NCBI RefSeq assembly: GCF_007558865.1
Contig: NZ_VLPK01000008.1
Location: 62,001-126,000 of the forward strand
Length of the DNA stretch: 64,000 bases
Direction of reading: 5' to 3'
Source: Mucilaginibacter corticis
GTDB lineage: Bacteria > Bacteroidota > Bacteroidia > Sphingobacteriales > Sphingobacteriaceae
Shown here one piece after another: positions 1 through 8,846 of the stretch; positions within the stretch are counted from its first letter, which is position 1, and each line of letters starts with the position of its first letter. The translations under genes were made by a program, and so were the position numbers. The notes below the pieces were generated by a model, which worked only from the letters and a program-made list of their open reading frames with translations, was not told the origin of the DNA and did not search any database.

Positions 1-95
1 TGAGCAATTTTTCGGCCAAGGACCGGTATTTCCCGATACCGTTCAATGAAACCAAACTGGATCCGGCCAAAGTTTATCAAAACCCCGGTTATTAA
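1..95 (+). CDS. SusD/RagB outer-membrane lipoprotein, C-terminal fragment
   Basis: An open frame runs in from the left edge and stops with TAA at 93-95. The last 30 residues include YFPIPFNETKL and end in NPGY, the usual tail of SusD/RagB glycan-binding lipoproteins; the complete SusD at 8847-10406 ends in the same NPGY. SusD proteins cap the SusC transporter at the cell surface. Only the tail is present, so substrate cannot be judged. It implies that a second polysaccharide utilisation locus ends at the left edge of the window. Confidence 0.85.
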   Translation, partial: SNFSAKDRYFPIPFNETKLDPAKVYQNPGY

Positions 96-108
96 TCACT
101 ATTTTACA

Positions 109-135
109 GGGAGCCGTACTACGGCTCCCTTTTTT
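109..135 (+). terminator. Rho-independent terminator after the partial SusD gene
   Basis: A perfect 8-bp GC-rich stem (GGGAGCCG / CGGCTCCC) with loop TACTA is followed by six T. It ends only 3 bases before the ATG of the next gene, so that gene is either read through or has its start region inside this structure. Confidence 0.85.
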
Positions 136-138
136 CTT

Positions 139-996
139 ATGAAAAAAATACAAGTATTCCTATTACTGGTTTTTGCCGGTTATGCGTCTTTTGCCCAAAA
201 CAAAATAATGGTCACCGCGCACAGGGGCGACTGGCGCAACGCGCCGGAAAACTCCTTATTGGGCTTCACCTACGCAGCTAAGATGGGCGTGGATATGGTC
301 GAGCTGGACCTGAAAAAAACAAAAGACGGCGAGCTCGTGATCATGCATGACGCGACCATTAACCGCACAACGGATGGTAAAGGCGAACCGGCTGATTACA
401 CGCTGGCTGAACTCAAAACATTTCATTTAAAAAACGGACTCGGCCGGGTAAGCAATAACCCGATACCGACGCTGAAAGAAGTCATGCTTGCCCTTAAGGG
501 AAAGCCGGTAAAAGTAAACCTGGATAAAAGTTACCCCTTTTATCGTGAAACTTATGCCCTGTTAAAACAGACCGGAACGCTTGAACAGGCCGTTTTTAAA
601 GCAGAAGTGCCTTTTGACAGCCTTAAGCAAAAATACCCGGAACTTATCGGCAAGATCACCTATATGCCGGTAGTAAACCTGGATAAACCCGGAGCCAAAA
701 AGACCATTACGGACTATCTCGCTCACATGAAGCTCTATGCAGTTGAGCTGACCTTCAGTAAAGATACATCGGACATCCTGGCCCATAATGAATTCATCCG
801 GCAAACCGGCGCGAAGGTATGGATCAACTCCCTCTGGGCATCGCTCAACGGCGGCCATGACGATGATCTGGCAGTAGAAGAAAATAACAAAAAGGACAGC
901 TGGGACTGGATCATTGCGCACCATGCGACCATTATTCAAACGGACCGCCCGCAATTGTTATTACGCTACTTAAAGCAAAAACACCTGCATCAATGA
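139..996 (+). CDS. Secreted glycerophosphodiester phosphodiesterase
   Basis: This 285-residue protein matches the glycerophosphodiester phosphodiesterase family, TIM-barrel enzymes that hydrolyse glycerophosphodiesters to glycerol-3-phosphate and an alcohol. Residues 1-20 form a signal peptide ending in SFAQ, pointing to periplasm or surface. Visible family signatures are AHRGDWRNAPENS (residues 27-39, catalytic His28 and Arg29), VELDLKKTKDG (54-64, metal ligands Glu55 and Asp57) and the second catalytic His70 in IMHDATINRTTDG. An upstream in-frame ATG at 46 lies inside the SusD gene and would destroy the signal peptide, so ATG 139 was chosen. It lies 3 bases after the preceding terminator. 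Placement beside a glycan locus is common, but a functional link is not shown. Confidence 0.9.
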   Translation: MKKIQVFLLLVFAGYASFAQNKIMVTAHRGDWRNAPENSLLGFTYAAKMGVDMVELDLKKTKDGELVIMHDATINRTTDGKGEPADYTLAELKTFHLKNGLGRVSNNPIPTLKEVMLALKGKPVKVNLDKSYPFYRETYALLKQTGTLEQAVFKAEVPFDSLKQKYPELIGKITYMPVVNLDKPGAKKTITDYLAHMKLYAVELTFSKDTSDILAHNEFIRQTGAKVWINSLWASLNGGHDDDLAVEENNKKDSWDWIIAHHATIIQTDRPQLLLRYLKQKHLHQ

Positions 997-1106
997 GCGT
1001 ACAGCACTTAAACTCCGGCTATAAAAGCCTTGCTGGTCTTCTTTCGATTCATGCGCCTTCAACAAAACAGCCCATAGTTTGTTGTACAACCATAAAACAA
1101 GCTCCT

Positions 1107-1418
1107 ATGGAATGGTCCCATTACCTCGCCGCGTTTTTCTCCGGCGCATTCTTATCCAACGCCGTGCCGCATTTTGTCAACGGCGTATCCGGCACCCGTT
1201 TCCCAACCCCCTTCGCCAAACCACCCGGCAGGGGCCTGTCCTCACCGGTAACTAATGTCCTCTGGGCCGCCTTCAACCTGCTCATAGGCGGAATCCTCTG
1301 GCAAGTCTCCCGCCTCAGCCTGGGAAACACGACCGCTTTAATTACGTTTCTCGCCGGCTTCCTGGCTATGGGCATTCTGTCCGCTCTAAACTTTCAAAAA
1401 AAGGAACGCCTGTCATGA
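1107..1418 (+). CDS. Small conserved membrane protein of unknown function
   Basis: A protein of 103 residues with two or three hydrophobic segments (about 4-20, 48-65 and 74-95). The central block NAVPHFVNGVSG followed by FPTPFAKPPGRGLSSP is a pattern I recall from short uncharacterised membrane proteins in several phyla; no function is known to me. The frame is open back to an ATG at 993 that overlaps the stop of the phosphodiesterase gene as ATGA, which would add 38 residues of no recognisable character. I prefer ATG 1107 because homologues in memory start at the MEW/MDW..HYLA segment. Translational coupling from 993 cannot be excluded. Confidence 0.7.
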   Translation: MEWSHYLAAFFSGAFLSNAVPHFVNGVSGTRFPTPFAKPPGRGLSSPVTNVLWAAFNLLIGGILWQVSRLSLGNTTALITFLAGFLAMGILSALNFQKKERLS

Positions 1419-1447
1419 TCCTGCTTTAAATTGATAAAAGGCTATAT

Positions 1448-4400
1448 TTGTTTAAAATAACCTTTTTGAAGCCTGTATATCTATTCTTCCTTTTTCTTTT
1501 TTGTGTTTTGGCCGGTGATGCACAGCCTTATTACTTCAGGCATTACCAGGTAGAGCAGGGGCTTTCCCATAATACGGTTTATTGCTGTTTGCAGGATAAA
1601 CAGGGCTTTCTTTGGTTCGGCACAAAGGATGGACTGAACCGTTTTGACGGCTATAATTTTAAAGTCTACCGGCATAATATTAACGATAAAAACAGTATCA
1701 GTGATAATATGGTGCGTTGCCTGCGCCTGGATCATAATGGCCGGATGTGGGTGGGCACCAACCAGGGACTCGATCTATTTAACGCGACGAACGAAACCTT
1801 TATCCATGTAAATTCCTCAAGATCGCATATTGTGTGGACCATGCAATTTGACCAGCATGACAATTGCTGGTTTATAGCGGGCACTTCACTCTTCAGGTAT
1901 AATCTGAAAACAGGCAAACTGACGAATTTTACACCCATGCAGCATTTTGAGGCTACCTTCATCGCCCAGAATGATGACGGGTATATCTGGGTGTCTGCGA
2001 CCTCCGGGAATATGGAACGGCTGGATACATTACACAACACCTTTAAAAGTTATAACGTATTTAACCATTCCCCGTCGGTAGCTTCCAATTATATTGAAAC
2101 GATCTACCAGGCCGGTCACAATAAGATCTTTGTGGGGACGACCAGCCAGGGCTTTAAAGAATTTGATTGCGCGACAGGTACATATAAAGACCTGCTCACT
2201 ATAAACGCGGAGCATACCGGGATTTATGTGCGGGATTTCGTTCGGTATGCCGGGGATGAATACTGGCTCGCCACCGAATCGGGAATTTATATTTACCATG
2301 CCAAAAACGGTACCTTTTCGAACCTGAAAAAGCGTTATAATGATCCTTATTCTGTATCCGATAATGCCATTTACGCGCTGTATAAGGATGGACAAGGCGG
2401 TATCTGGGCCGGTACTTATTTCGGGGGTATCAATTACTATACCGGGCAATATGCCGCCTTTAATAAATATTACCCGGGATCCGGCAAAAGTTCACTGATG
2501 GGTAATGTCGTTCGTGAGATCTGCAAAGACGGCTACGGTAATTTATGGATAGGCACGGAAGATAACGGGCTCAATAAATTAAGCCCGGATAAACATACTT
2601 GGGTGCATTATTACCCGGGAATTAAAAACGGGATCACCAATATCAATATCCACGGCCTGGTCGCCAATGGTAACGAATTGCTGATCGGCACCTTTGAGCG
2701 CGGGCTGGATATTTTTAATATTAAAACCGGGAAAGTTGAACGGGTGTATGTGGCCGCTAAAGAAAAGAACGCTTTGAAAAGCAATTTTGTGATCACCTTT
2801 TGTAAAACCCGTTCCGGAACCATATATGTCGGCACAACCTGGGGACTATACCGTTATAACCCGCAAAGCAAGGATTTTACGCTGATAGATAAGCTGCCTT
2901 TTAATGATTACATCTATTCGCTGGCAGAAGACCACCGGGGAAAGATCTGGGTGGGAACGACCTTTGACGGGATCTATTGCTACGATCCGGTAAAAAATAC
3001 AGCGGACAAACTGAATTACCGGTACAAGGTCAAGAATGCGCTGGGCACCTCCAGTATTAACGGGATTTTTGAAGATAGCGCGCATATGCTCTGGTTCTCG
3101 ACTGAAGGGCTTGGTTTATGGCGCTACGATCCGGACCGTAAAACCTACCGGTTTTTTGACCTGGGTAACGGGTTTCCCAGCAATTATGTATTTAAAGTAC
3201 TGGAGGACAACCACCGGCATTTATGGATAACAACAACCAAAGGCCTGGTTTCCCTGGATATGGGGACGCAAAATATAAAGGTCTACACGCAGGCTAACGG
3301 TTTGTTAAGCGACCAGTTCAATTACAATTCAGCCTATAAGGATACGGACGGTACAATGTACTTTGGTTGTCTGAAAGGAATGATCAGCTTTAATCCTGAC
3401 CTGTTTTCAGAAACTCATTTTGTGTCCCCGGTATATATCACCGGTTTCCAGGTGCAAAACCGGGAGCTGGCAGTGAGTGGCAGCGACTCGCTGCTCCGTA
3501 AGTCAATCATCCACACCAAACAGATCGATCTGAATTATAAACAAACTTCTTTCAGCATCGATTTTGCGGCCTTAAATTATTCATCCCCGGAAATGTCGCA
3601 ATATCAGTACATGATGTCCGGACTGGATAAGGGCTGGACCACCCTGAAAAGTAACCGCCGCGTTTATTTCACGCAGCTGCAGCCCGGACATTACCGGTTT
3701 ATGGTTAAGGCATCAAACAGTAACGGGACCTGGTCGGGGCAGGAGGCCAGCCTCGCCATCATCATCGCCCCGCCTTTTTGGGAACGTCCCTGGGCCTACC
3801 TGTGCTATGCGCTTTTATTGATTTTGATACTGTACTATCTGTTTGACCAGTACCACCGGCGCAACCGGGCTGCAAATGAACGCTTAATTGAAATGCTGGA
3901 AATTGATAAAGAGAAACAGATCTACCATGCTAAAATAGAATTTTTTACTAATGTCGCCCACGAGATCCGGACCCCTTTGACGCTGATCAAGGGCCCGATG
4001 GAAAAAATGATCCGGAAAGTTGAAAGTGTACCCGAGATCCACCATAATCTGAAGATCATGGAACGGAACACGAACCGCCTGCTTGACCTGGCCAACCAGT
4101 TACTGGATTTCAGGAAAGCGGAGACCAATGGTTTAAGCCTGAATTTTGTCCGTACAGATATCGTTGCGTCGCTGAACGATATCGTATCCGGCTTTGAACC
4201 CATAGCAGAGCAAAAGAACCAGGATTTTACCTTTCTGCACAACGATCAGCATTTTTACGCCTATATCGATGTGGAAGCATTTAACAAAATTATCAGCAAC
4301 CTGGTGATCAACGCGATCAAATATGGACGCTCCGTCATCGAGGTGGAATTATTAAAAAGAGAACCCGGCGACCCGACCTTTGCAGTGGAGATCAGGAATA

Positions 4401-5440
4401 ACGGGGAGCTGGTGCCCGATGAAATGCGTGAGCGGCTTTTTGAACCGTTTTTCAGGATGAAGGAATCTGAAAAGCAGGTGGGTACCGGGATCGGCCTGTC
4501 CCTGTCCAGGTCACTGGCGGAATTGCACCGCGGGCAATTGGTATTGAAAAAACCGGTAAACCAATTGAATACTTTTAATGTTACCTTACCCGTGCACCAG
4601 GAAAAGGAATTTGACCTGGACGGTTCAAAAACGGAGTATGAAATTGCCGGTACGGTAAAAGATGATAAATTTGATTTTATGAAACCCCACCTCTTATTAG
4701 TAGATGACAATCCTGAAATTCTGGACTTTATAGCGGATGAGCTGAATGAGAAATACGCAGTGATCAAGGCTACCGGGGCCCAGGAAGCCCTGGACATGAT
4801 CGAAATGGAACATATCCAGCTGGTCATCAGTGACGTGATGATGCCGGGCATGGATGGTTTTGAGTTTTGCAAACGGATGAAAACCAACTTCGATTACAGT
4901 CATATTCCCATCATCCTGCTGACGGCAAAAAACACCATACAAAGCAAAATAGAGGGTTTGGAAGTAGGAGCGGACGCTTATATAGAAAAGCCTTTTTCAC
5001 CGGAACATTTACAGGTACAAATTGCAAACCTGCTGGTCAACAGGAGCCGGATCATGGATCATTTTGCCAGTTCGCCCCTGGCGCATATCAAGACCATGGC
5101 GTACTCCAAGCCGGATGAAAGTTTTTTGGATAAGTTAAACGCGATCATTAACCAGCATATGGAAAATGAAGCACTGGATGTGGAACAAATCGCCGGCTTA
5201 ATGAATATGAGCAAGCCCACGCTCTACCGTAAAGTAAAAGCCATCTCCAACCTGACCATCAATGAACTGATCAATATTACCCGCTTAAAAGCTGCCGCCC
5301 GCCTGCTGGAGCGCGGTGACCTTAAAATCTTTGAGGTAGCCAATATGATCGGCTATAGTTCCCAATCCCAGCTGGGACGCAATTTTTTAAAGCAGTTTGG
5401 CCTAACCCCTTCGGAATACCAGCAAAGTAAGCGGGTGTGA
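1448..5440 (+). CDS. Hybrid two-component system regulator (HTCS) of the adjacent glycan locus
   Basis: This 1330-residue protein combines a sensor kinase and its response regulator. Order: signal peptide (about 1-26), a periplasmic two-component-regulator propeller of repeated WxGT blades (30-640), a Y_Y_Y domain (about 690-775), one membrane helix (about 783-803), HisKA with phospho-acceptor His838 in AHEIRTPL, HATPase with N-box NLVINAIKYG and G-box VGTGIGLSLS, a receiver with Asp1129 in SDVMMPGMDG, and a C-terminal AraC helix-turn-helix. It should bind an oligosaccharide in the periplasm and activate the susC/susD genes just downstream. No ATG fits; TTG 1448 follows AAAAGG (1436-1441) with a 6-base gap. 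A second in-frame TTG at 1466 also gives a signal peptide, and the sequence TATATTTG (1443-1450) resembles a promoter -7 box, so the start is uncertain. Confidence 0.93.
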   Translation: MFKITFLKPVYLFFLFLFCVLAGDAQPYYFRHYQVEQGLSHNTVYCCLQDKQGFLWFGTKDGLNRFDGYNFKVYRHNINDKNSISDNMVRCLRLDHNGRMWVGTNQGLDLFNATNETFIHVNSSRSHIVWTMQFDQHDNCWFIAGTSLFRYNLKTGKLTNFTPMQHFEATFIAQNDDGYIWVSATSGNMERLDTLHNTFKSYNVFNHSPSVASNYIETIYQAGHNKIFVGTTSQGFKEFDCATGTYKDLLTINAEHTGIYVRDFVRYAGDEYWLATESGIYIYHAKNGTFSNLKKRYNDPYSVSDNAIYALYKDGQGGIWAGTYFGGINYYTGQYAAFNKYYPGSGKSSLMGNVVREICKDGYGNLWIGTEDNGLNKLSPDKHTWVHYYPGIKNGITNINIHGLVANGNELLIGTFERGLDIFNIKTGKVERVYVAAKEKNALKSNFVITFCKTRSGTIYVGTTWGLYRYNPQSKDFTLIDKLPFNDYIYSLAEDHRGKIWVGTTFDGIYCYDPVKNTADKLNYRYKVKNALGTSSINGIFEDSAHMLWFSTEGLGLWRYDPDRKTYRFFDLGNGFPSNYVFKVLEDNHRHLWITTTKGLVSLDMGTQNIKVYTQANGLLSDQFNYNSAYKDTDGTMYFGCLKGMISFNPDLFSETHFVSPVYITGFQVQNRELAVSGSDSLLRKSIIHTKQIDLNYKQTSFSIDFAALNYSSPEMSQYQYMMSGLDKGWTTLKSNRRVYFTQLQPGHYRFMVKASNSNGTWSGQEASLAIIIAPPFWERPWAYLCYALLLILILYYLFDQYHRRNRAANERLIEMLEIDKEKQIYHAKIEFFTNVAHEIRTPLTLIKGPMEKMIRKVESVPEIHHNLKIMERNTNRLLDLANQLLDFRKAETNGLSLNFVRTDIVASLNDIVSGFEPIAEQKNQDFTFLHNDQHFYAYIDVEAFNKIISNLVINAIKYGRSVIEVELLKREPGDPTFAVEIRNNGELVPDEMRERLFEPFFRMKESEKQVGTGIGLSLSRSLAELHRGQLVLKKPVNQLNTFNVTLPVHQEKEFDLDGSKTEYEIAGTVKDDKFDFMKPHLLLVDDNPEILDFIADELNEKYAVIKATGAQEALDMIEMEHIQLVISDVMMPGMDGFEFCKRMKTNFDYSHIPIILLTAKNTIQSKIEGLEVGADAYIEKPFSPEHLQVQIANLLVNRSRIMDHFASSPLAHIKTMAYSKPDESFLDKLNAIINQHMENEALDVEQIAGLMNMSKPTLYRKVKAISNLTINELINITRLKAAARLLERGDLKIFEVANMIGYSSQSQLGRNFLKQFGLTPSEYQQSKRV

Positions 5441-5585
5441 ATTAACCTTTACTAAAATTACAGCGCCAATTTTTTCTTTGAATGATACTTTTTGTAGAAT
5501 TATTGAGACGATCTGCCTAACGCTTGCCATTTAATTCCTTTTCCTTTGTTAGACCATTATAATTCCCGGTTGCCCTGTAGCAGCG

Positions 5586-5665
5586 GGTTATAACCTATAA
5601 CAAACATTTATGATCAAGCTGTATCCAACTTAAGCGGCTTGCCGGCGGCTAAATTCCGCCCGCAA
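5586..5665 (+). promoter_or_regulatory. Leader region of the susC gene with palindrome and hairpin
   Basis: The 273-base gap between the HTCS gene and susC holds a perfect 10-base palindrome GGTTATAACC (5586-5595). It also holds an imperfect hairpin (5639-5665, 9 of 10 pairs, loop CTAAATT) about 50 bases before the susC ATG. The palindrome could be part of the AraC-type operator and the hairpin a 5'-UTR element; both roles are inference. I found no convincing TTTG / TAnnTTTG promoter pair here. Confidence 0.35.
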
Positions 5666-5713
5666 CGCACGAGCACATTATCTGATTTTTTAAAAAAGCT
5701 AATCTATTCAATT

Positions 5714-8700
5714 ATGAGTTTTTCTTTACTAATTCCAAAGTCCTGGTATAAGATCACGAGAGCAGTACTGGGACAAGTATGCCTGAGCCTGGCCATAATG
5801 GGTATGGCCAAAGCACAGGCCGGGCAGCAGGTTGCCGTAAGCGGGACAGTGAGCACCGCGGCAGGCGAAACATTGCCGGGCGTAAGTGTCGTCATCAAAA
5901 ATTCCGGTACCGGCACGACCACCGATGTTAACGGTAAGTTTTCCATTAATGTAGCTGACGCTAACAGTACGCTGGTTTTTAGCTATGTTGGCTATTCATC
6001 ACAGGAGATCGCCCTGGCGGGTAAGACGCAACTAAACGTGGTACTTGAACCGTCTAAACAAACCAACCTGGAGGAGGTGGTGGTTATAGGTTACCAGTCC
6101 GTTCGTAAAAAAGACCTGACCGGCGCGGTGGCCAGCATCAGTCCTCAGGATGCTAACCGGGTCACTTCGAGCTCGCTGGGCGAATCCTTACAAGGTTTGT
6201 CCCCGGGTGTGACCGTAAGAACCAGTGGCGCACCGGGAGCAGGCGCTGAAATTGAAATCCGGGGCATCGGCAGTTATCTTTCTTCGGCACCGCTATATGT
6301 GATCGACGGCATGCTTTCTGACGCTAATGTTACGGTAAATAATAATGATATCGAATCCATTCAGATCCTGAAAGATGCCTCTGCGGCGGCGATCTACGGT
6401 TCCCGTGCGGCAAACGGCGTGATCATTATCACTACAAAACAAGGAAAGAACGGTCCGCCAAAAATTACTTTTTCGGCAAAGTACGGCAAACAATACATTC
6501 CGAAAAAATGGGATGTGATGAACAGTACACAATATGCGGCGATCAAACGCCAGGAGTATTTAAACTCAGGTACAGCCGCTGATCAGATCCCGGCAAGCAT
6601 CGCCGCTGGAACTTTTAATCCTTCGATCAATACCGACTGGCAAAAATTAGATGAACGTGCCGGCAATGATCAGGATTATAACGTGACGATATCCGGTGGT
6701 ACTGATCATTCCAAATACCTGGTATCCGGCAGTTATTATGATAACCAAAGCGTTTTGTTGGCAAACTCGTTCAACCGCGCCAGTTTGCGTATCAACACTG
6801 AGTCAAAAAAAGGGATACTGACTTTTGGTGAGAACGCCTTATTGACCAATACCAATACACGTGTGCCTAATGAAGGCAGCCCGTTCTTTGACCTGCCCAC
6901 TTCATTACCAACCGTTCCGGTGAAGGATCCTAAATGGATCAATTCTACGAATCCCCAGGGATTCACCAACGGTACCAACGACCAGGGACAAAATGTGGAC
7001 CTAAGCTATGCCAATAATATATTGGCCGGCAACCAGGTAAGCAGCCAGTACACCAATAACGCGAAGCTGATCAGTAACGCCTTTGCACAGTTACAATTGA
7101 CCAGCTGGCTGTATTACAAGTTTAATATCGGCCTGGAAACCAGTTTTGATTATACCCGTAACTTGTTTGACGGTATTCCTATCCGGTATGGTACGCCTTC
7201 GGCATCAAGCGCTGTGAATGAAGTACGCGGCCAGTTTACCAACCTGCTGATGGAACATACACTTAATTTTAACAAGTCTTTTGGCGAACATACGATTAAC
7301 GGTGTTTTTGGGTTTACCCAGCAGCGCGAAAAGGATACTTTCACCGGTGGCGGAAGAACAGATCTTACGTTTATAGATGGCGCCTATCAAACCTCCATCA
7401 ATTCAGCAACAGGTGATCCGACTTCGTTAGGTGGCACCGGTACTGATTTTAAAATTATCAGTTACCTGGGAAGGGTGAATTATACCTTTAATGACAAATA
7501 TTTATTTACGGCAACCGGGCGTATTGACCAGGATTCCAGGTTTGGCGCTAATTTTCAAACCGGATTCTTTCCTTCACTCGCGGCAGCATGGCGGATTAAC
7601 CGGGAAAGCTTTTTTAAAGCGGATTGGATAGATGATCTGAAATTAAGCGGGTCTTATGGCGTATTAGGGGTGAATACCATCCCGCAATTTGCCAATATGG
7701 GCTATATCAATAACGCCCCAAGGGCGGTTTTTGGTAATGACGTGATCGCGAATGGTGCTTACCAGGCATCTTTGTATAACCCCGATGTTCACTGGGAAAG
7801 CCGCCATGAAACAAATATAGGCCTTGATGCAACTATTCTGAACAACAGGTTAACGGTATCGGCGGCGGTATACCGGAATGTTTCTAAAGATGCTTTGCTG
7901 ATCGAACAGCTACCCGGTTACCTGGGTGCCAATAATAATCCATATATCAATGCCGGATCCATCAGTAATAAAGGGATTGAGTTTTCAGCAACGTATCGCG
8001 ATAACAGCCGTCAATTTAAATGGAGCATTTCAGGCAATGTAACCACCATTAAAAATAAAGTATTAAGTGTAGGTGACCAGGGTGGTGCAGATTACCTGGT
8101 ACAGAACCCGGATATTACCCGTGCGCAGGTCGGTCACCCGATCGGTTCCTGGTACGTACTCAAAGATATCGGCCTGTTTCAAAGCCAGGCAGAGATCAAT
8201 AATTACAAAAGGTCAAACGGCGATCTGATAGAACCCTTCGCAAAACCGGGTGACATCAAATTTTACGCAGATCCAAACGGTACGGGCCAGATCAGTAATA
8301 ATGACCGTGTTTTCAACGGTTCGGCCTTACCGAATTTACAAACCGGTTTACAGTTTAATGCGGCGTATAAACAATTTACCATGAATATTCAATTGGTTGG
8401 TGTATTTGGTTCAACCATATTTGATGCCGTTCGTCAAACTTTAGACAGCTATCAAACCAGTAATTTCCGGGCCGACATAAACCCCTGGACCCCTACCAAT
8501 ACACATACTGCTGATCCGCGCCTGGGGCTTGCAGGAAATGATGCGGGTATCGTGAGCAACAATACTTATGCAAGTTCACGCTGGCTGGAGAATGGTTCCT
8601 ACGGCCGTATCCGTAATCTTGAAATAGGTTATGCCTTACCTAAAAGCCTGTTGACCCAATGGCATATCGATAATGCAAGGATCTTCATCAGCGGCCAGAA

Positions 8701-8830
8701 CCTGCTGACCGTAACCAGGTACAAAGGGCAGGACCCGGATGTAACCGGTAACCTAACCCAGCCAGGTTTTGACAATGGCGGCTGGCCGCCAAGCAGGATC
8801 CTTTCCCTTGGAATTAACTGTGGATTTTAA
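5714..8830 (+). CDS. SusC/RagA-type TonB-dependent oligosaccharide transporter
   Basis: This 1038-residue outer-membrane protein is the import channel of the glycan locus. After a signal peptide (about 1-37, ending MAKAQA) come a carboxypeptidase-regulatory-like domain (about 43-117, VSGTV...LPGVSVVIKNSGTGT) and the SusC linker LEEVVVIGYQSVRKKDLTGAV. A plug with YVIDGM and LKDASAAAIYGSRAANGVI follows, then a long beta-barrel ending in an aromatic residue (NCGF). SusC forms a lidded complex with SusD and takes energy from TonB. The frame is open upstream to a TTG at 5639, but ATG 5714 starts a proper signal peptide. SusD follows after 16 bases. Confidence 0.95.
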   Translation: MSFSLLIPKSWYKITRAVLGQVCLSLAIMGMAKAQAGQQVAVSGTVSTAAGETLPGVSVVIKNSGTGTTTDVNGKFSINVADANSTLVFSYVGYSSQEIALAGKTQLNVVLEPSKQTNLEEVVVIGYQSVRKKDLTGAVASISPQDANRVTSSSLGESLQGLSPGVTVRTSGAPGAGAEIEIRGIGSYLSSAPLYVIDGMLSDANVTVNNNDIESIQILKDASAAAIYGSRAANGVIIITTKQGKNGPPKITFSAKYGKQYIPKKWDVMNSTQYAAIKRQEYLNSGTAADQIPASIAAGTFNPSINTDWQKLDERAGNDQDYNVTISGGTDHSKYLVSGSYYDNQSVLLANSFNRASLRINTESKKGILTFGENALLTNTNTRVPNEGSPFFDLPTSLPTVPVKDPKWINSTNPQGFTNGTNDQGQNVDLSYANNILAGNQVSSQYTNNAKLISNAFAQLQLTSWLYYKFNIGLETSFDYTRNLFDGIPIRYGTPSASSAVNEVRGQFTNLLMEHTLNFNKSFGEHTINGVFGFTQQREKDTFTGGGRTDLTFIDGAYQTSINSATGDPTSLGGTGTDFKIISYLGRVNYTFNDKYLFTATGRIDQDSRFGANFQTGFFPSLAAAWRINRESFFKADWIDDLKLSGSYGVLGVNTIPQFANMGYINNAPRAVFGNDVIANGAYQASLYNPDVHWESRHETNIGLDATILNNRLTVSAAVYRNVSKDALLIEQLPGYLGANNNPYINAGSISNKGIEFSATYRDNSRQFKWSISGNVTTIKNKVLSVGDQGGADYLVQNPDITRAQVGHPIGSWYVLKDIGLFQSQAEINNYKRSNGDLIEPFAKPGDIKFYADPNGTGQISNNDRVFNGSALPNLQTGLQFNAAYKQFTMNIQLVGVFGSTIFDAVRQTLDSYQTSNFRADINPWTPTNTHTADPRLGLAGNDAGIVSNNTYASSRWLENGSYGRIRNLEIGYALPKSLLTQWHIDNARIFISGQNLLTVTRYKGQDPDVTGNLTQPGFDNGGWPPSRILSLGINCGF

Positions 8831-8846
8831 TTAAGATTTTATTAAG

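Noticed and set aside
46..138. N-terminal extension of the phosphodiesterase from ATG 46
   Set aside because: It overlaps the SusD coding end and the terminator and would bury the signal peptide.
4261..4887. 208-codon minus-strand frame
   Set aside because: Antisense to the kinase and receiver domains of the HTCS gene; serine-rich composition with no recognisable motif.
5461..5560. TTTG / TAnnTTTG promoter for susC
   Set aside because: Several TTTG words occur, but none has a correctly spaced -7 partner; TACTTTTTG and TTCCTTTG both deviate.
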